A stretch of 20,316 nt of DNA from CAVYPR01 sp052145775 (GTDB lineage Bacteria > Actinomycetota > Acidimicrobiia > Acidimicrobiales > RAAP-2): NCBI GenBank assembly GCA_052145775.1, contig JBKQNY010000064.1, positions 1 through 20,316 on the forward strand. Reading direction: 5' to 3'. Numbering within the stretch: the stretch's first letter is position 1; each line of letters starts with the position of its first letter. A model generated the notes under the pieces. The model saw nothing but the letters and a program-made list of their open reading frames with translations. It did not search any database and had not been told where the DNA came from. The translations under genes and the position numbers were made by a program. Below are positions 6,330 to 13,549 of the stretch, one piece after another.

Positions 6330-7679
6330 GTGCAGCTGCTCTCCGAGCCCGAGGCGGCGCCCGACACCGACACGGGCGCCGACGTGGCCGCAGGCGGGTG
6401 GGCGATCCGCCGGTTCTGGCCCGCCCTGGCGGGGATCACCCTGGTGGGGCTGGCCTGGCGGATCACCTACGTGCTGGTCGTCACCCGCTACCAGAACGGC
6501 CGCCTCTACGACGCCGCCTGGTACGACCTCCAGGCCCTCACCCTGGCCAGCGGCCACTTCTTCCGCGTCCCGTTCCAGCAGTGGCCCGACGCCGCCCACC
6601 CGCCGCTCACCTCTTTGGCCATCACCCCCGTGACGTGGCTGTTCGGCCTCCACGACGGGGCCACCCCCCAGCGCCTCACCATGGCCGTCCTGGGTGGCGC
6701 GGTGATCGTGGTGGTGGGCCTGCTGGGCCGGGCGGTGGCCGGAGCACGGGTGGGCCTCCTGGCCGCCCTCCTGGCCGCCACCTACCCCAACTTCTGGATC
6801 CCCAACGGCATCGTCATGTCCGAGACCCTCACCATGGGGGCGGTCGCCCTGGTGCTGCTGTTCACCTACCGCCTCCTGCGCTCGCCGTCGTGGGGCGCGG
6901 TGGCCCTCGTCGGGCTGTGGTGCGGCCTCGGCATGCTGGTCCGGGCCGAGCTGGTCCTCCTGGTCCCCTTCGTGCTCGTGCCGGCGACCCTCGTCTCGGG
7001 TGTCCCGTGGCCCCAACGGTGGGGCTTCCTCGGCGTCGGGGTGCTGGTGGCGCTGGTGGTCGTCGGGCCGTGGGTGGGGCGCAATCTGGCCTCGTTCGGC
7101 GACACCACGCTGCTGTCCACCGGGGAGGGGCCGGTCCTCGCCGGGGCCAACTGCCCGGCCACCTACGCCGGTCCCGAGCTGGGGAACTGGAGCCTGGACT
7201 GCTCCATGCCGGTGGCGACCACCGACGACCAGTCGGTGCAATCGGCCCGGCAGTCCGCCGCCGGCCTCCGCTACGCCCGCCACCACCTGGGCCGCCTGCC
7301 GGTGGTGGTCCTGGCCCGGGTGGGACGGGTGTGGGACCTCTACGAGCCTCTCCAGATGGTCGACAACGACGTGGGCGAGGGCCGGCCCGTGCCGGCCTCG
7401 CTGGCCGGGCTGTTCTGCTACTACCTGCTGCTCGGGGCGGGCGTCGTCGGGGTGGTCGCCCTCCGGCGGCGCCGCATCCGGGTGTGGCCCCTCCTGGCCG
7501 TGGCCGGCGTGGTGACCGTGGTGGCCGCCACCGGCTACGGGTTGGTGCGCTTTAGGGCCGAATTCGAGGTGTCGCTCGTCGTGCTGGCCGCGGCCGGCCT
7601 CGAGGCCGTCTGGCTCGGCCTCCGCCGCCCCCGGACCGGCTTCCCGGAGCCGAGCTCGGCGAGCGAGGCTGCCGACTGA
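6330..7679 (+). CDS. GT39/ArnT-like polytopic membrane glycosyltransferase
   Basis: A 449-residue integral membrane protein with roughly ten hydrophobic segments starting near residue 30. The first extracytoplasmic loop has acidic and aromatic residues (RLYDAAWYDLQAL, 58-70), where PMT-type enzymes carry their catalytic Asp, and the family's HPPL motif lies at 90-93. This fits the PMT_2/GT39 fold, whose members move a sugar from a polyprenyl-phosphate carrier to a protein, lipid or wall polymer on the outer face. The acceptor is unknown. The GTG start lies 6 nt after the stop of the small acidic gene, implying translational coupling. The C-terminal tail is short and probably cytoplasmic. The exact topology is an estimate from hydrophobicity. 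Confidence 0.83.
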   Translation: MQLLSEPEAAPDTDTGADVAAGGWAIRRFWPALAGITLVGLAWRITYVLVVTRYQNGRLYDAAWYDLQALTLASGHFFRVPFQQWPDAAHPPLTSLAITPVTWLFGLHDGATPQRLTMAVLGGAVIVVVGLLGRAVAGARVGLLAALLAATYPNFWIPNGIVMSETLTMGAVALVLLFTYRLLRSPSWGAVALVGLWCGLGMLVRAELVLLVPFVLVPATLVSGVPWPQRWGFLGVGVLVALVVVGPWVGRNLASFGDTTLLSTGEGPVLAGANCPATYAGPELGNWSLDCSMPVATTDDQSVQSARQSAAGLRYARHHLGRLPVVVLARVGRVWDLYEPLQMVDNDVGEGRPVPASLAGLFCYYLLLGAGVVGVVALRRRRIRVWPLLAVAGVVTVVAATGYGLVRFRAEFEVSLVVLAAAGLEAVWLGLRRPRTGFPEPSSASEAAD

Positions 7680-7731
7680 GGCTGCGGTCCGGGCCGGGCC
7701 GGCAAGCGTTCCGGCCGGCGCCTGGCGTCCC

Positions 7732-7737
7732 TACACT
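7732..7737 (+). promoter_or_regulatory. -10-like TACACT box for the efflux transporter
   Basis: TACACT lies 53 bp before the transporter's GTG, leaving room for a leader and a ribosome-binding site. It overlaps the left arm of the inverted repeat at 7734-7760. No clear -35 is visible in the GC-rich upstream sequence. Confidence 0.45.
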
Positions 7738-7760
7738 TCGACGAAAGACCCGTCGAAGTG
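7734..7760 (+). promoter_or_regulatory. Perfect 10-bp inverted repeat, candidate TetR-type operator
   Basis: CACTTCGACG (7734-7743) and CGTCGAAGTG (7751-7760) are exact inverse complements separated by AAAGACC. The repeat covers the TACACT box and the likely transcription start of a DHA2-family efflux pump. Such pumps are often controlled by TetR- or MarR-type repressors binding sites like this. No regulator gene lies in the window, so the repressor would be encoded elsewhere. As RNA it could also form a 5' leader stem-loop. Confidence 0.6.
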
Positions 7761-7776
7761 CGGTCCGGGGCCGCCC

Positions 7777-7785
7777 GGAGGGAGG
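7777..7785 (+). promoter_or_regulatory. Ribosome-binding site deciding the efflux transporter start
   Basis: GGAGGGAGG ends 5 nt before GTG 7791 and 8 nt before GTG 7794. It argues against the earlier GTG at 7758, which lies inside the inverted repeat. Confidence 0.65.
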
Positions 7786-7790
7786 TGTCA

Positions 7791-9404
7791 GTGGTGCCGA
7801 CGCTCGATCGCAAGTGGTGGACCCTCATCGCCGTCTGCACGGCCATCTTCATGCTGCTCCTCGACATCACCGTGGTGAACGTGGCGCTGCCCTCGATCCA
7901 GCGCTCGCTGCACGCCTCCTTCAGCGACCTGCAGTGGGTGGTCGACGCCTACTCGCTCACCCTGGCCGCCTTCCTCCTCACCGCCGGGGTGATCGGCGAC
8001 ATGTTCGGGCGGCGGGAGGTCTTCGCCGTCGGGCTCGCCATCTTCTCGGTGTCCTCGCTCCTCTGCGGCGTCTCCACCTCGTCGTTCATGCTCAACCTCT
8101 GCCGGGGCGCCCAGGGCGTGGGCGGGGCGGTGATGTTCGCCACCTCGCTGGCCCTCATCGCCCAGGCCTTCTCCGGGCGCGAGCGCGGCACCGCCTTCGG
8201 CATCTACGGCGCGGTGGTGGGCGGGGCGGTGGCCGTGGGTCCCTTGGTCGGCGGGGCCATCACCGCCAGCATCGGCTGGAGGTGGATCTTCTTTGTCAAT
8301 GTGCCCATCGGGATCCTGGCCATCGCCATCACCCTGGCCAAGGTGGCCAGGGCCAAGGAGATCAACACCCGCCGGGTCGACTGGATCGGCTTCGTCTCCT
8401 TCTCCGCCTCGCTCTTCCTCCTCGTCTTCGCGCTGGTGCGGGGCAACGACGACGGATGGGGCAGCTCCACCATCGTCTCGATGTTGGTGGCCTCGGCGCT
8501 GCTGATGGCCGTCTTCGTCCTGGCCGAGTGGCGCCAGCGGGACCCGATGCTCGACCTCTCGCTGTTCCGACGGCCGGCCATGCTCGGGGTGTCGGCCGTG
8601 GCCTTCACCATCGCCGCCTCGATCTTCGCCATGTTCTTGTACCTGACCCTGTTCATCCAAGACGCCCTCGGCTACGGCCCCTTCCAGGCGGGACTGCGTT
8701 TCCTGCCCATCACCATCCTCGCCTTCGCCGTGGCGCCGTTCGCCGGCCGCCTGACCGTGCGGGTCCACGCCCGCTACCTGATGGGCACCGGCATGCTGCT
8801 CATCGCCATCGGCTGCCTGCTCATGGCCTTCACCCACGGCGACTCGTCGTGGACGGTGCTCCTGCCGGGCTTCATCGCCGCCGGCGTCGGCATCGGCACG
8901 GTCAACCCGGTGCTCGCCTCCTCGGCCGTGGCCGTGGTGCCCCCCGAGCGCAGCGGCATGGCCTCGGGCGCCAACAACACCTTCCGCCAGGTGGGCATCG
9001 CCACGGGCATCGCCGGGCTGGGCGCCGTCTTCCAGAGCCAGATCACCTCGAAGATCACCGCCGGCCTCGCCGCCACCGGGGCCGGGCGGGCCGCGGCGAG
9101 CGGCCACGGGGCCGCCCTGCACACAGCGTTCACCTCCGGCCAGGTCCGCACAGCCGCGGCCCACCTGCCGGCCGCCCAGTACGACGCCGTGCTCTTCGCC
9201 TACCGCGCCGCCTTCTCGAGCTCGTTCAATCACCTCATGCTGATCTCCGCGGCCGTCTGCTTCTGCGGTTCGGTGGCGGGCTATGCCCTGGTGCGCCAGC
9301 GCGACTTCGTCCCGAGCCACGCCCCCGCCCCCGCCCCGGCCGGGGCCGAGATGCCGGCGGCAGCCGGCCCACCGGTGACGGCCGATCCCGCCGGGGCGAC
9401 CTGA
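7791..9404 (+). CDS. DHA2-family (EmrB/QacA) MFS drug efflux transporter
   Basis: A 537-residue polytopic protein of the expected size for 14-helix DHA2 antiporters, which export drugs or toxic compounds using the proton gradient. Helix 1 carries LLLDITVVNVALPSI, the family signature D1. DMFGRREVF is the MFS motif A loop, GAVVGGAVAVGPLVGG is antiporter motif C, and WRWIFFVNVPIG follows as expected. The C-terminal 30 residues are a Pro/Ala-rich cytoplasmic tail. The start is GTG 7791 (GTG 7794 is equally possible). It is the only gene here with a long leader, and an operator-like repeat overlaps its promoter, so expression is probably inducible. The substrate is not predictable. Confidence 0.92.
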   Translation: MVPTLDRKWWTLIAVCTAIFMLLLDITVVNVALPSIQRSLHASFSDLQWVVDAYSLTLAAFLLTAGVIGDMFGRREVFAVGLAIFSVSSLLCGVSTSSFMLNLCRGAQGVGGAVMFATSLALIAQAFSGRERGTAFGIYGAVVGGAVAVGPLVGGAITASIGWRWIFFVNVPIGILAIAITLAKVARAKEINTRRVDWIGFVSFSASLFLLVFALVRGNDDGWGSSTIVSMLVASALLMAVFVLAEWRQRDPMLDLSLFRRPAMLGVSAVAFTIAASIFAMFLYLTLFIQDALGYGPFQAGLRFLPITILAFAVAPFAGRLTVRVHARYLMGTGMLLIAIGCLLMAFTHGDSSWTVLLPGFIAAGVGIGTVNPVLASSAVAVVPPERSGMASGANNTFRQVGIATGIAGLGAVFQSQITSKITAGLAATGAGRAAASGHGAALHTAFTSGQVRTAAAHLPAAQYDAVLFAYRAAFSSSFNHLMLISAAVCFCGSVAGYALVRQRDFVPSHAPAPAPAGAEMPAAAGPPVTADPAGAT

Positions 9405-9448
9405 CCGGGCGTCGCCGCAGGCCGCGGGGCGCCACGGTGGCGGGGCGG

Positions 9449-9454
9449 TAGCGT
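9449..9454 (+). promoter_or_regulatory. -10-like TAGCGT box for a leaderless alcohol dehydrogenase mRNA
   Basis: TAGCGT, then 6 nt, then the GTG at 9461, with no Shine-Dalgarno sequence. Confidence 0.5.
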
Positions 9455-9460
9455 CGGGCC

Positions 9461-10504
9461 GTGCGCGCCGTCGTCCTCACCGGGGAGCGGGAGGTGTCGG
9501 TGGAGGAGGTGCCCGACCCACGGCTGCCCGGCCCCGGCGGCGCCTTGGTCGAGGTCGAGCACACCGCCATCTGCGGCTCGGACCTCCACCTCTACCACGG
9601 CGACATCCCGGCCCTCGGGGTGCACCTGGGCCACGAGGCCGTGGGCCGGGTGGCCGAGGTCGGTCCCGAGGTGCGGACGCTGCGGGTCGGCGACCGGGTC
9701 CTCGTCTCGGGGATCGTGGGCTGCGGGCGGTGCCGCCCCTGCCTCTCCGGCGATCCCGCCCTCTGTCAGGGCGGCGGCATGACCGTCTTCGGCACGACGC
9801 CCGACCTTCCCGGGGGCCAGGCCGAGGCGCTGGCCGTGCCGGCCGCCGACACCTTCGCCTTGGCCGTGCCCGGGCCGGTGAGCGCCGAGCAGGCCGTGCT
9901 CCTCACCGACATCCTCCCCACCGGCTACCTGGCGGCGGAGCGGGCGGACATCGCCCCGGGGTCGACCGTGGCCGTGATCGGCCTGGGCCCGGTGGGCGTC
10001 CTGGCCCTGCAGTGCTGCTCCCTGTTCGGTCCGGCCCGGGTGCTGGCCGTCGACCCCGTGGCCGACCGGCTGGCCCGGGCGGCCGACCTCGGGGCCGAGC
10101 CGATCGACGCCGCCGACGGCGGCGGAGCGGCCGGGGTGCTGGAGGCGACGGGGGGCCGGGGGGCCGACTCGGTGATCGAGGCGGTGGGCCTGGACCGGAC
10201 CATCGCCGACGCCGTCATGTGCGCGGCGCCCGGCGGGACCGTCTCGGTGGTGGGGGTGAGCGTCAACATGGAGCTCCCCTTCCCCATGGCGCTGGTGCTC
10301 TTGAAGAAGCTCACCCTGCGGGCCACGGTGGCGGCCATCCCCAGCACCTGGCCGCGCCTGTTGTCCCTGCTGGCCGCCGGCCGACTCCGCCCCGAGGGGG
10401 TCTTCACCCACCACCTGGGGCTCTCCGAGGCCCCCCTCGCCTACCGCATGTTCGACGCGCACGAAGAGGGGGTCTTGAAGGTCATGCTCGACCCGGCGCG
10501 CTAG
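9461..10504 (+). CDS. Zinc-dependent medium-chain alcohol dehydrogenase
   Basis: A 347-residue MDR-superfamily enzyme. Catalytic zinc ligands are visible as Cys38 (AICGSD) and His58 (GHEAVG), with Asp153 in TDILPTG as the probable third. The structural zinc site is intact: Cys88, Cys91, Cys94 and Cys102 with the usual spacing. The Rossmann motif is GLGPVG (177-182), and Asp201 at the end of the second beta strand points to NAD rather than NADP. The enzyme should interconvert an alcohol and an aldehyde or ketone; the substrate is unknown. An alcohol dehydrogenase near an Atu-like cluster could oxidise a terpenoid alcohol, but this is speculation. Its TAG stop overlaps the stop of the convergent gene in a shared CTAG. 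Confidence 0.92.
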   Translation: MRAVVLTGEREVSVEEVPDPRLPGPGGALVEVEHTAICGSDLHLYHGDIPALGVHLGHEAVGRVAEVGPEVRTLRVGDRVLVSGIVGCGRCRPCLSGDPALCQGGGMTVFGTTPDLPGGQAEALAVPAADTFALAVPGPVSAEQAVLLTDILPTGYLAAERADIAPGSTVAVIGLGPVGVLALQCCSLFGPARVLAVDPVADRLARAADLGAEPIDAADGGGAAGVLEATGGRGADSVIEAVGLDRTIADAVMCAAPGGTVSVVGVSVNMELPFPMALVLLKKLTLRATVAAIPSTWPRLLSLLAAGRLRPEGVFTHHLGLSEAPLAYRMFDAHEEGVLKVMLDPAR

Positions 10505-11619
10505 AGCGGGTTCTCCCGGGCCCTGGCCTCGGGATCGTCGGGGGTGCGGTCGTAGATGACGGGGAAGGTCGCCTTCCCCACCCAGGCGCGCTCGAGGGTC
10601 CAGGGCGACGGCGGCGACATGACGGCGACGGCCAGGGCGTCGACGATCGGCTCGTAGTTGACCCGCCAGCCGGTGAAGTGGCGCCAGGCCTCCTCCGGGG
10701 TCCGCTCGAAGGGGAACTCCACCTGGACGAGGCGCTCGATGCCGACCAGGTACTCCTCGTAGGTGAGGCGGGTGGGCGTGGTGGGCCGGGGGTCGGGGTC
10801 GTATTCGAAGTGCAGCGCATCGGCCATCGACTGCAGCATCTGCACCCCCATCCGCAGGCAAAGCCGCGCCTGGCGGGGCGCCGAGCCCGGGTTGATGGCG
10901 TCCTGGAGGGCCGCCGCGTCGAGCATGGCCGTGATCGACGTGAGCCACGACCGCCACGGCACCGGCGAGCGGAACCACATGAGCTGGGGGAAGTTGGTGT
11001 GGCTCTCGGCCATCTCGGCGGCCCACCGCTCCCAGGTGTGGTACAGAGCGGGGAGCTCGGAGGTGGCCCGGAACCAGTGGTGACGGGCCAGGATCTCGGG
11101 CCCCCAGGCCGGCGCACCCGCCCGCGTGGCGAGCAGGGTCACCTCGGTCTCGCGGGTCGAAAAGGCCGAGTAGAGGGAGGGCAGGTAGGCGATCTCCAGG
11201 GCCACCACCAGAAAGCCGGTGCCGGCCGCCGCCACCTCGAGGGCCTCGGTGGCGCGCTGGTTCAAGGTGAGCACGCCCAGGGTGAAGACCGACGAACCCG
11301 ACACCAAGAGGGCGTGGCCCAGCGTGGTCTTGCTCGACCACCACAGCATCAGGCCGAAGCCGACGGTGAGTGCGCCCAGCCAGAACACGAACTGGATCAG
11401 CATCCCCCCCGGGCCGATGAGGGACATCAGCCGGTCCTTGGCGTCGTAGGTGGGGAGCCGCCGGACGATCCGGCTCGTCATGATGGCCAGCCGCCTGAAG
11501 AGGGCGCGCGCCGTGCGTGAGGACGTCGTCCGCGGGACGACCAGCGTGGTGAAGACGCTCCACAGCGTCATCACCACGATGACCAGCCCGAGGACGAGGC
11601 CGTCGATGACGCGCGGCAC
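10501..11619 (-). CDS. Membrane protein with degenerate ion-channel-like pore loop
   Basis: A 372-residue protein. Hydrophobic segments lie at about residues 5-27, 71-93 and 125-148. Between the last two is a re-entrant-looking stretch with SSVFTLG (109-115), resembling the pore helix and filter (T-x-G) of two-helix potassium channels, but without the canonical TVGYG. The remaining 220 residues are soluble and probably cytoplasmic, with many Trp, Glu and Arg residues and no domain I can name. Similar actinobacterial proteins are mostly uncharacterised. The GTG at 11619 is 18 bp after the MFS transporter stop, so the two probably share an mRNA. No ribosome-binding site is evident. The channel idea is inference from a short motif; an ordinary three-helix membrane protein is equally possible. 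Confidence 0.75.
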   Translation of the reverse strand: MPRVIDGLVLGLVIVVMTLWSVFTTLVVPRTTSSRTARALFRRLAIMTSRIVRRLPTYDAKDRLMSLIGPGGMLIQFVFWLGALTVGFGLMLWWSSKTTLGHALLVSGSSVFTLGVLTLNQRATEALEVAAAGTGFLVVALEIAYLPSLYSAFSTRETEVTLLATRAGAPAWGPEILARHHWFRATSELPALYHTWERWAAEMAESHTNFPQLMWFRSPVPWRSWLTSITAMLDAAALQDAINPGSAPRQARLCLRMGVQMLQSMADALHFEYDPDPRPTTPTRLTYEEYLVGIERLVQVEFPFERTPEEAWRHFTGWRVNYEPIVDALAVAVMSPPSPWTLERAWVGKATFPVIYDRTPDDPEARARENPL

Positions 11620-11637
11620 GGCTGGGTCTAGTGGCGC

Positions 11638-13497
11638 TCAGCCGGCGGTGGCGACATCCTCGGCCTTCAGCAGCCTGGCCAGCTCTTCGGCGACCGCCTT
11701 CTCATGCTCCTCCTCGTCGCGTCGGGCCTGGCGCGGGCTCCACCTGCCCCGTAGCAGCCAGATGGTCGGGAAGAACACCACCATGCCGACGACGTCGATC
11801 CAAAACCACGTCTGCCATTGGGTGGGGGACTGCTTGATCCCGTTCTGCAGGGCGGTCAGCTGGTCCTTGTGCTGGGAGAGGTAGTTGAGCTGTGCTCCGT
11901 AGGGCTGCACCAGCGTCGCCAGTGTCGTCTTGAGGGCGAGCACCTGCTTGAAGGTCGTCGGCCCGAGCTTCTGGGCCAGCTGCAGACCGACGGCCAGTGT
12001 GGGGTGGGTGGCTGTCGACGCCTTGGCCAGTGTGGCGCAGTAGGGGGCGATCTTGGTGAGGAGGGCGGCGTTCTTCTCGGCGAAGGCCACCGACGCGGGG
12101 TGCGTGGCCACGAAGTCGGCGATGGTCTCGCCGTGGGACACCGTGATGACCTGCTGGCATGTGGCGGGGTGCGGTGTGACGATCGTCGTGGCCACCTGCT
12201 CGTTGTCGACCACCGGGTTGACGCTCGTGATGACGTGCGGCAGGAAGATGAACGAGACCGCCACCACGATTCTGAGGATCCACCCCCACAGGGCGAGCCC
12301 GGTGCCCACCAGCGCGGGGTTCTTCGCCTCGACCGTCTCGGTGTAGCCGGCCATCCACGGCGCGTAGACGAGGGAGATGCAGGTCGCCAGGGCGACCTCG
12401 GTGATGATGAGCTTGTCGAGCCCGGTATGGGGGTGGTGGGCGTAGCTGAGGAACACGATGAGGGTGCCGATGGCGGCGATCGACCCGACCACCATGAAGG
12501 GCTTGCGCACCCGGAGGAGGTCCGAACAGATCCCCACCAGGATGAGGGCCACGATGTCGGCGCCCCAGAACCACTGGTTCAGCCCGTTCACCTGGGCCGT
12601 CGTCAAATTGGTCCCGTCGGGGTTGAGGAACGTCACCGTGTAGTAGACGGTGAAGAGCGTGGCGGCCACGTAGTAGATGAGTAGGAAGACGGCGATCCCG
12701 AAGGACAACCCGGCGAGGTCCCACTTGGCGATCTGTCGCCAGGGGTGGGCGCTGGCCTGACGGACGTCGCTCTCGGTCAGCCCGCGGGCCCGGGCCTCGA
12801 CCAGGGCCTGGTCGTGGGCGCTCACCATGAGCTGGTCTCGCAGCTTGGGCGACAGGTCCTTCAAGAAGAAAAGGGCCACGACGAAGGTGGCGATGGACAC
12901 CAGGCCCGAGATGATGAACTGGCTCTGCCAGTCGACGAAGTGGTTGAGGGTGCGGTTGGCCACGATGCTGACGATCAGGCTCCCGGCCACCGGTCCCACG
13001 GTCCAAAAGCCCATGGCCGAGGCCCGCCCCAGCTGCGGGCTGTAGTCACGCACCATGGCCGGGGTGGCCACCAGGATCGCCCCCTCGACGATGCCCACCA
13101 GGATGACCACGGTGGCGAAGCCCCACTCGCTCCCGGCGTTGGGGACGCCCACGGCGATCAACAGGCCGATGATCAAGAGGCCGTAGATGATGGTGTTGGA
13201 CCGTCCCAGCTGGTCGGTCTTGCTGGCCGGGAGCGAGGCGAAGGCGCCGAGGGCGTTGGAGATGACCACGAGCCACACGTAGAACGAGAACGACATGTGG
13301 TAGTAGCGCAGGATGTTCGGCGTGACGCCGAACTGGGTGTAGTAGGTGTAGTAGAGGACAATGGTGGCCACCACCGCCACCGCCAGGTAACCCGTCCGAC
13401 GTGCCGTTCCCGGGTACTCGTCGATTTGGTGGCGGAAGAAGAACCTGAACACCGGTCCGTGCCTTGCCGGACCCGGCGACGTGCTCTGCAACGCCAT
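11638..13497 (-). CDS. MFS transporter with a large extracytoplasmic insertion
   Basis: A 619-residue polytopic protein. MFS features include the helix 2-3 loop with SKTDQLGRSN and a long central cytoplasmic loop (about residues 210-250). Between the last two helices there is an insertion of about 135 residues (about 425-562), mostly helical and Ala/Leu/Thr-rich, with only two Cys (447 and 487) that could form a disulfide outside the cell. The last helix (about 565-583) is followed by a charged cytoplasmic tail. Standard MFS carriers have 400-500 residues, so the insertion accounts for the extra length. The substrate is unknown. ATG 13497 has AGGGGG 8 nt upstream. It lies 52 bp downstream of the AtuA gene on the same strand, so read-through from the catabolic operon and a substrate-uptake role are possible. 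Confidence 0.87.
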   Translation of the reverse strand: MALQSTSPGPARHGPVFRFFFRHQIDEYPGTARRTGYLAVAVVATIVLYYTYYTQFGVTPNILRYYHMSFSFYVWLVVISNALGAFASLPASKTDQLGRSNTIIYGLLIIGLLIAVGVPNAGSEWGFATVVILVGIVEGAILVATPAMVRDYSPQLGRASAMGFWTVGPVAGSLIVSIVANRTLNHFVDWQSQFIISGLVSIATFVVALFFLKDLSPKLRDQLMVSAHDQALVEARARGLTESDVRQASAHPWRQIAKWDLAGLSFGIAVFLLIYYVAATLFTVYYTVTFLNPDGTNLTTAQVNGLNQWFWGADIVALILVGICSDLLRVRKPFMVVGSIAAIGTLIVFLSYAHHPHTGLDKLIITEVALATCISLVYAPWMAGYTETVEAKNPALVGTGLALWGWILRIVVAVSFIFLPHVITSVNPVVDNEQVATTIVTPHPATCQQVITVSHGETIADFVATHPASVAFAEKNAALLTKIAPYCATLAKASTATHPTLAVGLQLAQKLGPTTFKQVLALKTTLATLVQPYGAQLNYLSQHKDQLTALQNGIKQSPTQWQTWFWIDVVGMVVFFPTIWLLRGRWSPRQARRDEEEHEKAVAEELARLLKAEDVATAG

Positions 13498-13549
13498 GAC
13501 GATCGCCCCCTACTCGTTGTCGACCACGCTCGCGCGACCCCGACCGAAC

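Noticed and set aside
7758..7790. Earlier GTG start at 7758 for the efflux transporter
   Set aside because: It lies inside the inverted repeat and has no ribosome-binding site. GTG 7791 has GGAGGGAGG 5 nt upstream.
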